Shown piece by piece: positions 17,711 to 26,011 of a DNA stretch of 64,000 bases. The notes under the pieces were generated by a model. The model was not told the DNA's origin. It worked only from the letters and a program-made list of their open reading frames with translations, and did no database searches. This DNA is from Bosea sp. 29B (GTDB taxonomy: Bacteria > Pseudomonadota > Alphaproteobacteria > Rhizobiales > Beijerinckiaceae). Every line of letters begins with the position of its first letter. The first letter of the stretch is position 1. The stretch is taken from positions 1,534,255 to 1,598,254 of the forward strand of contig NZ_LR733817.1 of NCBI RefSeq assembly GCF_902506165.1, in the 5' to 3' direction. A program made the translations under genes and the position numbers.

Positions 17711-18946
17711 ATGACGCAGATCCTGTTCCGCAATTTCGCGATGCTGGAGCCCGATCGCGGCGAGCTGCGCAAGGGCTATGAGCTGCTTGTCGAAGGCGAG
17801 CTGATCCGCGAGGTCTCCGACAAGCCGATCAAGGCCGACAAGGCCACCGTGATCGATTGCGGCGGGCGCACCCTCATGCCCGGGCTGATCGACAGCCATG
17901 TCCACGTCATGCTCTCGGAAGTCTCGATCCCGCTGCTCGAAAAGGTCCCGCTGACGCTGGCCACCGCCCGTGCCGCCCGGTTGATGAAGGGCATGATCGA
18001 CCGGGGCTTCACCGCGGTGCGCGACACCGGCGGCGCCGACTGGGGCATCAAGGAAGCGGTCGAGAAGGGCGATGTCCCCGGCCCACGCCTGTTCATCGCC
18101 GGTGCCGCGATCGGCCCGACCGGCGGCCATAGCGACCCGCGCCGGCGCACCGATTTCGGCGCGCGCTGCCATTGCTGCAATGCCATGGCCTTTACGATGA
18201 ACGTCTCCGACGGCGTCTCCTCCGTCATCAAGTCGACGCGCGAGCAGATGCGGCTCGGGGCCGACCACATCAAGATCATGATGTCGGGCGGCGTCGCCTC
18301 GCCTTACGACCCGCTCGACTCGATGCAGTTCACGGTCGAGGAGGTCACGGCCGCCGTCACCGAGGCCAAGGCCTTCGGCCGCTATGTCTGCGCCCATGCC
18401 TATACGCCCGAAGCCATCACTCGCGCCGCGCAGTGCGGCGTGCGCGCCATCGAGCACGGCAATCTGATCGACGAGGCCTCGGCGAAGCTGATGGCTGAGA
18501 ACAACATGTTCCTGACCGCCAACCTCGTCGCCTACTATGCGATGCGCGAGCGCGCCGCCGAGTTCGGCATGAATGCCGACATGCTCGCCAAGAACGACCT
18601 TGTCATCGATGGCGGGCTGAAGTCGCTGGAGATCTGCAAGCGCGCCGGCGTGCCGGTCGCCTATGGCTCGGACCTGCTCGGCCAGCTCCAGGTCGACCAG
18701 TCGCGCGAATTCCTGCTGCGCCGCGAGGTGCTGTCGCCGATCGAGATCATCCGCTCGGCCACCACCATCGGCGCGCAATTGCTACGCATGGAAGGCAAGC
18801 TCGGCACGCTACGTGCAGGGGCTTATGCGGACATCATCCTGGTCGACGGCGATCCGCTGAAGAGCCTGGAGCTGTTCCAGGATCAGGGCGCGAAGCTGCC
18901 TGTGATCATGAAGGGTGGCGCCTTCCACAAGAATACGCTCCATTGA
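17711..18946 (+). CDS. Metal-dependent amidohydrolase
   Basis: 411 residues of the amidohydrolase superfamily (imidazolonepropionase/prolidase-like branch). The metal site can be read in full: H63 and H65 in DSHVHV, K188 in HIKIMMSGG (the likely carboxylated Lys), H229 in CAHAY, H249 in IEHGN and D321 in YGSDLLG. No signal peptide, so cytoplasmic. It sits 31 bases before the first gene of a PotABCD-type importer and is probably cotranscribed. I infer that the importer brings in an amide, peptide-like or N-acyl compound that this enzyme hydrolyses. The chosen ATG follows a GGGAGA ribosome site; longer starts reach into the repeat upstream. Confidence 0.88.
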   Translation: MTQILFRNFAMLEPDRGELRKGYELLVEGELIREVSDKPIKADKATVIDCGGRTLMPGLIDSHVHVMLSEVSIPLLEKVPLTLATARAARLMKGMIDRGFTAVRDTGGADWGIKEAVEKGDVPGPRLFIAGAAIGPTGGHSDPRRRTDFGARCHCCNAMAFTMNVSDGVSSVIKSTREQMRLGADHIKIMMSGGVASPYDPLDSMQFTVEEVTAAVTEAKAFGRYVCAHAYTPEAITRAAQCGVRAIEHGNLIDEASAKLMAENNMFLTANLVAYYAMRERAAEFGMNADMLAKNDLVIDGGLKSLEICKRAGVPVAYGSDLLGQLQVDQSREFLLRREVLSPIEIIRSATTIGAQLLRMEGKLGTLRAGAYADIILVDGDPLKSLELFQDQGAKLPVIMKGGAFHKNTLH

Positions 18947-18977
18947 GCGCGCACATGGCGATGAAGAGGGCTGGAAT

Positions 18978-19793
18978 TTGAGCGCCGCACGCTTGAGCCT
19001 GGGACGGCTTGCGCTGAACAGCGCCGCCACGCTCTCGCTCGGCTTCATCCTGCTGCCGCTGTTCTTCGTCTTCTGGCTCGCCTTCTTCCGCCAGGAGATC
19101 CCCTCCTTCCCGCCGGAAGGCTATTCGCTGAAATGGTTCCAGGCGGCGGCGAACAACAAGCCCTTCGTCGACGGCTTCCTGCTCAGCCTTCAGGTCGGCG
19201 TATCAGCGACCCTGATCGGGCTCGTGCTCGGCGTGCCCGCCAGCCTCGCATTGATGCGCCATCGCATCGCGCTCGGGCCCGCGATCAACACGCTGCTGCT
19301 GCTGCCGCTGGTGATGCCGGGCATCGTGCTTGGCACCTCGCTCTACGTCTTCCAGATCGAGACCGAGATCGCGACCGGCCTGCCGGTGATGGGCTCGGCT
19401 GGCGGCCTCGTCGCCGCCCACAGCCTCGTCGTCATCCCTTGGGTGGTGAAGCTGGTCACCGCCAGCCTCGCCGGCTTCGACCGCACCATCGAGGAGGCCG
19501 CGCAGAATCTCGGTGCCGGTCCCTGGACGACCTTCCGACGCGTTACCTTGCCGAGCATCAGACCCGGCCTCGTCGCCGGCTCGCTGTTCGGTTTCGTCAC
19601 CTCCTTCGGCAATCTCGAGATGAGCCTGTTCCTCGTCGGACCTGGGCGCACGACGCTGCCGATCGCGATCCTGCAATATCTCGAATGGAAGATCGATCCG
19701 ACGGTCGCAGCCGCCTCGGTCATCCAGATCGTCCTGATCGGAGCGGCGATGATCATCACCGACCGTTACGTCAAGCTGAGCCGGGTGGTCTGA
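18978..19793 (+). CDS. ABC importer permease, PotC type
   Basis: 271 residues with six membrane helices and the coupling loop EEAAQNLGAGPWTTFRRVTLP, which is the EAA motif. I chose TTG at 18978 because a GAAGAGGG ribosome site lies eight bases upstream and the protein then starts just before the first helix. A longer GTG start at 18915 would overlap the amidohydrolase gene by 32 bases. The family moves polyamines and other small cations, but also opines, amino-acid derivatives and iron. Its stop TGA overlaps the ATG of the ATPase gene. Confidence 0.87.
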   Translation: MSAARLSLGRLALNSAATLSLGFILLPLFFVFWLAFFRQEIPSFPPEGYSLKWFQAAANNKPFVDGFLLSLQVGVSATLIGLVLGVPASLALMRHRIALGPAINTLLLLPLVMPGIVLGTSLYVFQIETEIATGLPVMGSAGGLVAAHSLVVIPWVVKLVTASLAGFDRTIEEAAQNLGAGPWTTFRRVTLPSIRPGLVAGSLFGFVTSFGNLEMSLFLVGPGRTTLPIAILQYLEWKIDPTVAAASVIQIVLIGAAMIITDRYVKLSRVV

Positions 19794-20854
19794 TGGCCAG
19801 ATTGTCGATCAACCATTTGCGCAAGGTCTATGGCGAGTTCACCGCCGTCGACAATTGCAGCATCGACATCGCCGAAGGCGAGTTCCTCGTCCTGCTCGGC
19901 CCCTCCGGCTGCGGCAAGACCACGACCCTGCGCATGGTCGCCGGCTTCATCCAGCCGACGGCGGGCAAGATCACCATCGGCGAGCGCGATGTCACCAACC
20001 TGCCGCCCTGGAAGCGTAATTGCGGCCTGGTCTTCCAGTCCTATGCGCTGTTCCCGCATATGACGGTCGCCGAAAACGTCGCCTTCGGCCTGGAGATGCG
20101 CAAGATCGCGCCGGCCGACCGCGGCCCTCGCGTCACCGAGGCCTTGCGGCTCGTACGCCTGACCGGTCTCGACGAGCGCTATCCGCGCCAGCTCTCCGGC
20201 GGCCAGCAGCAGCGCGTTGCGCTTGCCCGCGCGCTCGCCGTGGAGCCCGATGTCCTGCTGCTCGACGAGCCGCTCTCCAATCTCGACGCCAAATTGCGCC
20301 AGGAGGTCCGCGTCGAGATCCGCGACCTGCAACGCAAGCTCGGCCTGACCACGATCATGGTCACGCACGACCAGGAGGAGGCCCTCACCATGGCCGACCG
20401 GCTGGTGGTGATGGAAAAGGGCAAGGTCCGCCAGATCGGCACGCAGCGCGAGCTCTACGAGAGGCCCGCCGACCGCTTCGTCGCCGGCTTCATCGGCCGC
20501 AGCGCCTTCCTCGACGGCGCCATGGCCGAGGCCGGACGCTTCCGCAGCGGCGGCGGCCTCGATATCCACTGCAAAGGGGATGCGGCAGGTGCGGCGACGC
20601 TGGCGCTGCGGCCCGAACGCCTCGCCATCGGTGCGGAAGCGGAAGCTTGCGCCAACCGCTTCCCGGCCCGGGTCGAGCACGTCTCCTATCTCGGAGCGCT
20701 GCTCGACATCGATGTCCGGCTGACCGAGCAGGACCGCATACTGCTGCAGGTGCCCAACCGCCAGGGCGCGGCCGAGCCGAAACCGGGCGACATGATCACG
20801 ATAGGCTGGGCCGAAGACGCCGGGCTCGTCTATCCGCGCGAGCCGAAGGCATGA
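19793..20854 (+). CDS. ABC importer ATPase, PotA type
   Basis: 353 residues. Walker A GPSGCGKTT (about 36-44), the Q-loop FQSYALFPHMTV, signature LSGGQQQRVALARAL, Walker B LLLDEPLSNLD and the switch MVTHDQEEA are all intact. The C-terminal 110 residues form the TOBE regulatory domain of the spermidine/putrescine and iron importers. The start overlaps the permease stop by one base. Its own stop lies inside a palindromic repeat at 20849-20893, so the end of the coding region has been built into that element. Confidence 0.93.
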   Translation: MARLSINHLRKVYGEFTAVDNCSIDIAEGEFLVLLGPSGCGKTTTLRMVAGFIQPTAGKITIGERDVTNLPPWKRNCGLVFQSYALFPHMTVAENVAFGLEMRKIAPADRGPRVTEALRLVRLTGLDERYPRQLSGGQQQRVALARALAVEPDVLLLDEPLSNLDAKLRQEVRVEIRDLQRKLGLTTIMVTHDQEEALTMADRLVVMEKGKVRQIGTQRELYERPADRFVAGFIGRSAFLDGAMAEAGRFRSGGGLDIHCKGDAAGAATLALRPERLAIGAEAEACANRFPARVEHVSYLGALLDIDVRLTEQDRILLQVPNRQGAAEPKPGDMITIGWAEDAGLVYPREPKA

Positions 20855-20893
20855 CGCCGAAAAGTGGTTTCCGGTTTTCGGACCACGTCATGC
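20849..20893. repeat. Palindromic repeat within the importer operon
   Basis: Nested inverted repeat: outer arms GCATGACG and CGTCATGC, inner arms CCGAAAA and TTTTCGG. It overlaps the last codons of the ATPase gene and separates it from the binding-protein gene. Its TGG-TTTCCGG core resembles the element at 17514-17558. Placed inside an operon just before the binding-protein gene, it may protect or trim mRNA and raise expression of that subunit. Confidence 0.7.
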
Positions 20894-20930
20894 CCCAAAA
20901 TCTCGACCGGCGTCCAACAGGGGAACGAAC

Positions 20931-21989
20931 ATGAAAAAAATCGACAGACGCGATGTCCTGAAAGGCCTGGCCGTCGGCGCTGGCGCCGCAGTAGCCATGC
21001 CTGCGCTCGGCGGGCAGGCGCAGGCGCAGTCGGCTGGCAAGGTCGTGGTCGGCACCTGGGGCGGCGACTATGCCCGCCTGCTGACCAAGAACATCGAGGA
21101 CCCCCTGCTCAAGCCTAAAGGCCTCGAGGTGCTGCAGGACCAGGCCGGCGACGCACCGCGCCGCGCCAAGATGGTGGCTGAACGCCGCCTGCCGCGCGGC
21201 ACGGTCGACATCCAGGGCTTCTCGGCCGCCAACATGTTCGAGATGAACGAGGCCGGCGCGACGGAGACCCTCGACTACTCGAAGATTCCGAACGCCAAGA
21301 ACCTCCTGCCGACGATGAAGTATCCGTATGGCATCGGACACATCTATTCCGGCAACGTCGTCATCTATAATCCGAAGCTGATCAGCCCGGCCCCGACCGG
21401 CTTCAAGGACTGGCTCGACCCGAAATGGGGCAACAAGATCGGCTTCATCGACATCCAGTACCAGGCGATCATGATCGCCGCCTCGATGGCCGCCACCAAT
21501 GGCGCCAGCATGAACGACATCGAGAAGGCCAAGGAGGTCCTGCTCGCGGTCAAGAAGGCCGGCGCGCGCGTCTACCCGACCAATGAGGCCTTCGCCCAGG
21601 CGATGAAGAACGAAGAGGTCGGCATCAGCGCGATCTGGAAGGCGCGCGTGGTGCAATGGCAGAACGCCGGCATCCCCTGCGAGGCGGTCTCGCCGGTCGA
21701 GGGCATCCCGGCCTATGTCTCCGGCTTCGTCATCGCCAAGAACGCGCCGAACAAGGACAACGCCTACGCCTATATGAACGCGATGCTGGCCAAGGAGCCG
21801 CAGGAGGCCTTCGCCGTCGACATGGGCTATAACGGCACGGTCTCCGGCCTTTCCGTCGCGCCCGACCTGCAAAAGCGCATCGGCTTCACGCCCGAGGAGG
21901 AGAAGCGCATCAAGGATCTCGACTACGCCTTCCTCGCCAAGAACGATTCGGCGATGAAGGAGTGGTGGGACAAGGTGTTCAAGGGGTGA
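20931..21989 (+). CDS. Periplasmic solute-binding protein, PotD type
   Basis: 352 residues with a twin-arginine-type signal (DRRDVLKGLAVGAG) ending near QAQAQ at about residue 34. The mature part begins VVVGTWGGDYARLLTKN, the opening typical of family 1 polyamine/opine-type binding proteins. The later GIGHIYSGNVVIYNPK and DWLDPKWGNKIGFID segments line the ligand cleft in this family. It follows the palindromic repeat and overlaps the next permease as GTGA. The ligand is unknown; the linked amidohydrolase argues for an amide-containing compound rather than a simple polyamine. Confidence 0.9.
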   Translation: MKKIDRRDVLKGLAVGAGAAVAMPALGGQAQAQSAGKVVVGTWGGDYARLLTKNIEDPLLKPKGLEVLQDQAGDAPRRAKMVAERRLPRGTVDIQGFSAANMFEMNEAGATETLDYSKIPNAKNLLPTMKYPYGIGHIYSGNVVIYNPKLISPAPTGFKDWLDPKWGNKIGFIDIQYQAIMIAASMAATNGASMNDIEKAKEVLLAVKKAGARVYPTNEAFAQAMKNEEVGISAIWKARVVQWQNAGIPCEAVSPVEGIPAYVSGFVIAKNAPNKDNAYAYMNAMLAKEPQEAFAVDMGYNGTVSGLSVAPDLQKRIGFTPEEEKRIKDLDYAFLAKNDSAMKEWWDKVFKG

Positions 21990-22855
21990 GCATCGCCCCC
22001 GAACCTGTCGCGGGTGCCCGCACCAGCCTTGCCGGGATGCTCGTCGTCCCGGCGACGATCTTCGTCGCGATCGGGCTGATCGGCCCGGTTGCGATCCTGT
22101 TCCGCTATTCGCTCAACCAGTTCATCCCCGGCCAGTTCATGGTCGATGGGCTGACGATCGAGAACTACGTCAAGTTCTTCACCGACGGCTTCTATCTCAA
22201 CGTGCTCTGGCGCACGGTCCGCGTCGCCGTGATCTGCACCATCGTCTGCCTCGTCATGGGCTTCCCGCTCGCCTATGTGCTGGCGCGCACGCAGAGCCGC
22301 TTCAAGAACCTCCTGATCATGCTGGTGGTGCTGCCGCTTTTCGTCGGCAACGCCGTGCGCGCCGCCGGCTGGATGACCGCCTTCGGCAGCAAGGGCGCGC
22401 TCAACGCCTCGCTGATGGGTCTTGGCCTGATCGACCAGCCGCTCGAGATCATGTTCACCGAGACCGCCGTGATCATCGGCATCATCGCGGTCAACCTGCC
22501 CTTCATGGTGCTGACGCTGCAGAGCGTGATCGAGGGCATCAACCGCAATGTCGAGGAAGCCGCCTTCAGCCTCGGCGCCGGGCCGGCGGCAATGTTCCGC
22601 CGCGTGCTCTGGCCGCTCGCCATGCCCGGCATCCTCGCCGGCACGATCCTGACCTTCATCCTGGCGATGAACGCTTATGCCACGCCGGTCCTGCTCGGCG
22701 GCCCGAAATTCCAGACCATGGGTCCGCTGGTCTACGGCCAGTTCGCCCAGCAGAACAACTGGCCCTTCGGCGGCGCGATCTCCTTCATCCTGATGACGGC
22801 GACGCTGCTGCTCACGATCGTCGCCAACCTGATCGTGCAGCGACGCTATCGTTGA
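21986..22855 (+). CDS. ABC importer permease, PotB type
   Basis: 289 residues from a GTG that overlaps the binding-protein stop. Six helices are visible, with the coupling loop VEEAAFSLGAGPAAMFRRVLWPLAMPG (EAA motif) near residue 190. It pairs with the PotC-type permease. The operon order (amidohydrolase, PotC, PotA, PotD, PotB) is complete, so a functional importer is likely. The palindromic repeat at 22873-22927 lies just past its stop. Confidence 0.9.
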   Translation: MSIAPEPVAGARTSLAGMLVVPATIFVAIGLIGPVAILFRYSLNQFIPGQFMVDGLTIENYVKFFTDGFYLNVLWRTVRVAVICTIVCLVMGFPLAYVLARTQSRFKNLLIMLVVLPLFVGNAVRAAGWMTAFGSKGALNASLMGLGLIDQPLEIMFTETAVIIGIIAVNLPFMVLTLQSVIEGINRNVEEAAFSLGAGPAAMFRRVLWPLAMPGILAGTILTFILAMNAYATPVLLGGPKFQTMGPLVYGQFAQQNNWPFGGAISFILMTATLLLTIVANLIVQRRYR

Positions 22856-22872
22856 GAGGCTGATCAACAGTT

Positions 22873-22927
22873 CAGCCCTCATCCTGAGGAGCGGACCGGA
22901 GGTCCGCGTCTCGAAGGATGAGGGCTG
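22873..22927. repeat. Dispersed palindromic repeat after importer operon
   Basis: Outer arms CAGCCCTCATCC and GGATGAGGGCTG (12 bases each, perfect) enclose an inner hairpin GCGGACC-GGA-GGTCCGC at 22891-22907. The CTCATCCTGAGGAG and CTCGAAGGATGAGG ends are familiar to me as a widespread intergenic repeat of Hyphomicrobiales genomes. It may act as a transcript end. No T-run follows. Confidence 0.75.
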
Positions 22928-23019
22928 CAGGAGGTTCCTGGATCGCTTTCCCCAAGCTGTGGCGCTTCGCCGCCGTGGCCATGCTGGTCAACCGCCCCCG
23001 CGAGGATTAAAGCACGGCG

Positions 23020-23208
23020 ATGAACGTCTCCTCCGCCATCGTCCCGATCGCCGTCGGCGCCGTTGCCGTCGTGCTGCTGCTCGGCCTGGTCAACATGCTG
23101 CGCGGCGGCAGTGCCAACACCTCGCAGAGGCTGATGCGGCTGCGTGTGGTGCTGCAGTTCATCGCGATCCTGGTGATCCTCGGCGTGCTCTGGTGGCGTG
23201 CCGGCTGA
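23020..23208 (+). CDS. Small twin-transmembrane protein (HIG1-type)
   Basis: 62 residues with two membrane helices (about 6-27 and 42-58) joined by a basic loop. LLGLVNMLRGGSANTSQRLMRLRVVLQ (about 20-46) has the NM-R-G/SQ-LMR-RV-LQ pattern of HIG1-domain proteins, which in alphaproteobacteria and mitochondria associate with respiratory complexes. Inner-membrane location is expected. The gene stands alone after the palindromic repeat, and the start ATG follows AAAGCACGGCG. Confidence 0.8.
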   Translation: MNVSSAIVPIAVGAVAVVLLLGLVNMLRGGSANTSQRLMRLRVVLQFIAILVILGVLWWRAG

Positions 23209-23308
23209 CCGTTCAACCGTGTACAAGGGCGGCGTCGTCACATTGCGGCCACCACTCTCTGCGCTTTTCTAATCTTTAAAAGCTCCGCTGAAAGCCCGTT
23301 TCCCTGTC

Positions 23309-23914
23309 ATGGTTCGCGTCGCGTCGCTGTTCGCTGTCCTCTCGGTCCTGTCTGCGCCCGCGCTGGCACAGAGCGACCGTGGCGGCACCCGCGCGCTCGG
23401 CTATGCCCCCGCGACGGAAGCGCCGGCTCCCGCCTGGGAGGCTCGCTTCGGCCTCGGTGCCGCCAATCCCGGCGGGCGCGAGAGCGGCCTGCTCAATGTC
23501 GGCGGTGAACTCCTGACGCCGCGCATCGCCAGCCTGAACGACCGCCTCGCCAACGCCTTCGTGCCACGCTTCCATCTCGGCTCCAGCCTCAACGTCAACG
23601 GCACGCAATACGCCTATGCCGGCGCGACCTGGACCTTCGACGTCTCGCAATCGGTTTTCCTCGAGGCGAGCCTCGGCGCCGCCGTCAACAACGGCAAGAC
23701 CGGCTTCGTCGTTCCCGAGAACCGCCTGAATGTCGGCTGCAACACCGGCGCGCGCAGCGCCGCCGCCCTCGGCTTCCGCCTAAGCGACCGCTGGAGCCTG
23801 ATCGCGACGCTGGAGCATTTCAGCACCACCGGCTGCTCCGACAATCCCGTCGCCAACGCCGGCAATCCGCGCGGCCCCTCGAATTTCGGCGCCCGCCTCG
23901 GCTATACTTTCTGA
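23309..23914 (+). CDS. PagL-like acyloxyacyl hydrolase (lipid A 3-O-deacylase family)
   Basis: 201 residues with a Sec signal (cleavage near ALAQ at about 21) and an outer-membrane beta-barrel pattern ending in GARLGYTF. The C-terminal region LEHFSTTGCSDNPVANAGNPRG carries His170-x-Ser172 and the NP-G turn, matching the catalytic His-x-Ser and following loop of PagL. The third catalytic residue (Glu in Pseudomonas PagL) is not obvious. If active it would remove an acyl chain from lipid A at the cell surface and alter envelope charge and immune recognition. Two cysteines, one in this loop, could form a disulphide. Confidence 0.75.
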   Translation: MVRVASLFAVLSVLSAPALAQSDRGGTRALGYAPATEAPAPAWEARFGLGAANPGGRESGLLNVGGELLTPRIASLNDRLANAFVPRFHLGSSLNVNGTQYAYAGATWTFDVSQSVFLEASLGAAVNNGKTGFVVPENRLNVGCNTGARSAAALGFRLSDRWSLIATLEHFSTTGCSDNPVANAGNPRGPSNFGARLGYTF

Positions 23915-23953
23915 AGCCGGCCGCTTTGAGCCGGCCTCACGGGAGGCGGCGTC

Positions 23954-24586
23954 ATGAAGCTGCATGGCTATTTCCGCAGTTCCGCCGCCTGGCGCGTGCG
24001 CATCGCGCTCAACCTCAAGGGCCTCGACGTCGAGCACGTCTCGCATCATCTGCGTCATGGCGAGCAGCGCGACCCTGCCTATCTCGCCCTCAACCCGCAG
24101 GGGCTGGTGCCGACGCTGGAGCTCGACGACGGCACGGCGCTGACCCAGTCGCTCGCCATCATCGAATGGCTCGACGAGACCCATCCGGAGCCGGCATTGC
24201 TACCGAAGAACCCTCTTGAGCGGGCCAAGGTCCGCGCCTTCGCCCAGGCGATCGCCTGCGACACCCACCCGGTGCAGAATCTCAAGGTCCTGAACCGGCT
24301 GCGCGAGCTCGGCCATGATGGTGATGTTGCCCTGGCCTGGGCGGCAAGCGTCAATGTCGACGGTCTCTCCGCCTGCGAACAGCTCGCGGCGAACAATCCC
24401 GGTCCGTTCTGCTTCGGCTCGCAACCCGGCCTCGCCGATATCTGCCTCGTGCCACAGCTCGGCAATGCCCGGCGCTTCAAGGTCGATGTCGCCCAATTCC
24501 CGCGCCTGCTGCGGGCGGAGGCGGCTGCCATGGAGCTTCCCGCCTTTCGCGATGCCACACCGGACCGTCAGGCCGACGCCGAATAA
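23954..24586 (+). CDS. maiA: Maleylacetoacetate isomerase (zeta-class GST)
   Basis: 210 residues. The N-terminal thioredoxin-like domain has SSAAWRVRIALNLKGL (about 9-24), corresponding to the SSxSxWRVRIAL active-site motif of zeta GSTs, and ALTQSLAIIEWLDE (about 58-71) with the glutathione-binding Gln-Ser. The enzyme isomerises maleylacetoacetate to fumarylacetoacetate with glutathione in tyrosine and gentisate breakdown. No other gene of the pathway adjoins it, although a fumarylacetoacetate-hydrolase-fold gene occurs at 47789. The start ATG has GGGAGGCGG upstream. Confidence 0.9.
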   Translation: MKLHGYFRSSAAWRVRIALNLKGLDVEHVSHHLRHGEQRDPAYLALNPQGLVPTLELDDGTALTQSLAIIEWLDETHPEPALLPKNPLERAKVRAFAQAIACDTHPVQNLKVLNRLRELGHDGDVALAWAASVNVDGLSACEQLAANNPGPFCFGSQPGLADICLVPQLGNARRFKVDVAQFPRLLRAEAAAMELPAFRDATPDRQADAE

Positions 24587-24590
24587 AGCA

Positions 24591-24836
24591 TCACCAGCGC
24601 CTGTAGGGCCAGGGTCCCCAATACGGACCATAGAAGCCGGACGCCTCCAACCTGGCCCGGCGCGAGGCCGAGCGGTCGAGATCGACCTCCATCAGGCAAT
24701 TGGCGAAGCCCTCCGCTCCCGGCTTGAACCCGTAGGAGCGGCAGCGTGCTTCATCGGCGCTGCGCTGCTCGGCCGCCGTCATGCAGCCGCCGAGCGCGGC
24801 TGCCAGCCCCAATGCAATGAGCCATGTCGCACGCAT
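24591..24836 (-). CDS. Small conserved lipoprotein
   Basis: 81 residues with a lipoprotein signal ending LGGC (Cys18). The mature part contains RSADEARCRSYGFKPGAEGFANCLM (in one run from about 25), with two cysteines likely to be disulphide-bonded, and a Trp/Tyr/Pro-rich tail. Short lipoproteins with this C-x-x-YGF-PG-F-C-M pattern are common in Hyphomicrobiales, but I know no function for them. It is convergent with maiA, with only four bases between stops. Confidence 0.75.
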   Translation of the reverse strand: MRATWLIALGLAAALGGCMTAAEQRSADEARCRSYGFKPGAEGFANCLMEVDLDRSASRRARLEASGFYGPYWGPWPYRRW

Positions 24837-24955
24837 CGTCAGATCCTCCAGGCCGTGCGGGATTCGCGGGGATCATGCCATGAAAGCGGCGCTTTGACGC
24901 TAGTTTTCAGGGACGGCCTGCGACAACCTGCTGTTTCGAAGGCTTTTCCTGCGTT

Positions 24956-25825
24956 TCAGAGGGAGGAGGCAAGCCGCCCGACCTCCGCCAGCACGGCTTC
25001 GCGCTCGGGGAAAGCTGCAGACGATTCCGCATAATAGGCCGTGACAACCAGCGGTGCTCGGCCGGGCGGCCAGATCACGCCGACATCGTTGGTGGCGTTG
25101 TTGTTGCCGGTTCCGGTCTTTTCGCCGATGCGCCAGCCCTTTGGCACGCCGGCCCGCAGGCGCTTGTCGCCGGTCTTGTTGGCGACCAGCCAGGTCGTCA
25201 ATTGCTGGCGCGACGCTGGCGACAGCGCCCCGCCGAGCACAATCTGGCGCAGTACGCCGGCCATGGCGACCGGCGTCGTTGTATCGCGCGGATCGCCGGT
25301 CTTGGCCTCGTTTAGGTCCGGCTCGCGCCGGTCGAGTCGCGAGGCTTCGTCGCCGAGCGAACGCATATAGTCCGTCAGCCCCTGCGGGCCGCCGAAGGAA
25401 TCGAGCAGGAGATTGCCCGCCGTGTTGTCGCTCAGCGTAACCGCCGCATCGCAGATCTCGGCGATGGTCAGGCCTTTCTCGACATGCTTCTCGGTCACCG
25501 GCGAATAGGTGATCAGATCGGCCTTGCTGTAGCTCACACGCCGTTCGAGCTCCTCTTCGCCGCGGTCGACACGCGCCAGCGCAAAAGCCGCAGCGACGAG
25601 CTTGAATGTGCTGCACATGGCGAAACGTTCCTCGCCGCGATGGGCGACGATGCGGCCATTGCTGCTGTCGAGGATGGCGACGCCCAAGCGCCCGCCATGC
25701 TTGCGGTCGAGAGCGAACAGGGCCTCGCGCACCTTGTCTTCGCGCTCCTGCGCCAAACCGGGCAGGCTGCCCAGCATCGGAGCAGCCATCAGGGAGCCGA
25801 TCAGCAGCTCTCGGCGTCGGATCAT
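24956..25825 (-). CDS. bla: Class A serine beta-lactamase
   Basis: 289 residues. MIRRRELLIGSLMAAP is a twin-arginine-like signal with cleavage expected near LAQ at 26. All class A motifs are present: S72-x-x-K75 (in CSTFK), S132-D133-N134, E168 in REPDLNE and K236-T237-G238. A cysteine (C71) precedes the nucleophile, as in several carbapenemases, but its usual partner two residues past KTG is Gly240 here, so the stabilising disulphide is not expected. It hydrolyses beta-lactams in the periplasm. The start chosen has a GGAGACAACC ribosome site; longer starts are in frame but unsupported. The divergent ampR-type gene and the operator between them imply induction by cell-wall fragments. Confidence 0.93.
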   Translation of the reverse strand: MIRRRELLIGSLMAAPMLGSLPGLAQEREDKVREALFALDRKHGGRLGVAILDSSNGRIVAHRGEERFAMCSTFKLVAAAFALARVDRGEEELERRVSYSKADLITYSPVTEKHVEKGLTIAEICDAAVTLSDNTAGNLLLDSFGGPQGLTDYMRSLGDEASRLDRREPDLNEAKTGDPRDTTTPVAMAGVLRQIVLGGALSPASRQQLTTWLVANKTGDKRLRAGVPKGWRIGEKTGTGNNNATNDVGVIWPPGRAPLVVTAYYAESSAAFPEREAVLAEVGRLASSL

Positions 25826-26011
25826 CGGTTGTCTCCATGCGCGAGCCATCGCGCCCGAGCGGAATGCCGGCGCGGGAGGCAGAAATCGGTTTTGGGGAGG
25901 ACGCCGCGTTCGAGGCAGCGGGGCAGCGCCCGCCGCCGTTCTCGCCGCAAGCTTGCCCAATCGCAAACGATGATATCTCTACAGAGCCATTAGATTTCCT
26001 AAGGCTCAGCC
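25826..26011. promoter_or_regulatory. Divergent bla-ampR control region
   Basis: A 186-base gap. A perfect TTAG-N5-CTAA dyad lies at 25990-26002 and fits the T-N11-A LysR pattern. It overlaps the probable ribosome site of the regulator gene, which would allow autorepression. On the bla side a TATCAT (25970-25975, minus strand) could be a -10 with a poor -35, as expected of an activator-dependent promoter. The rest of the gap shows no structure I can name. Confidence 0.55.

Noticed and set aside
22856..23019. Short coding region between the PotB-type and HIG1-type genes
   Set aside because: The sequence is occupied by a palindromic repeat, and no frame with a start and ribosome site is convincing.
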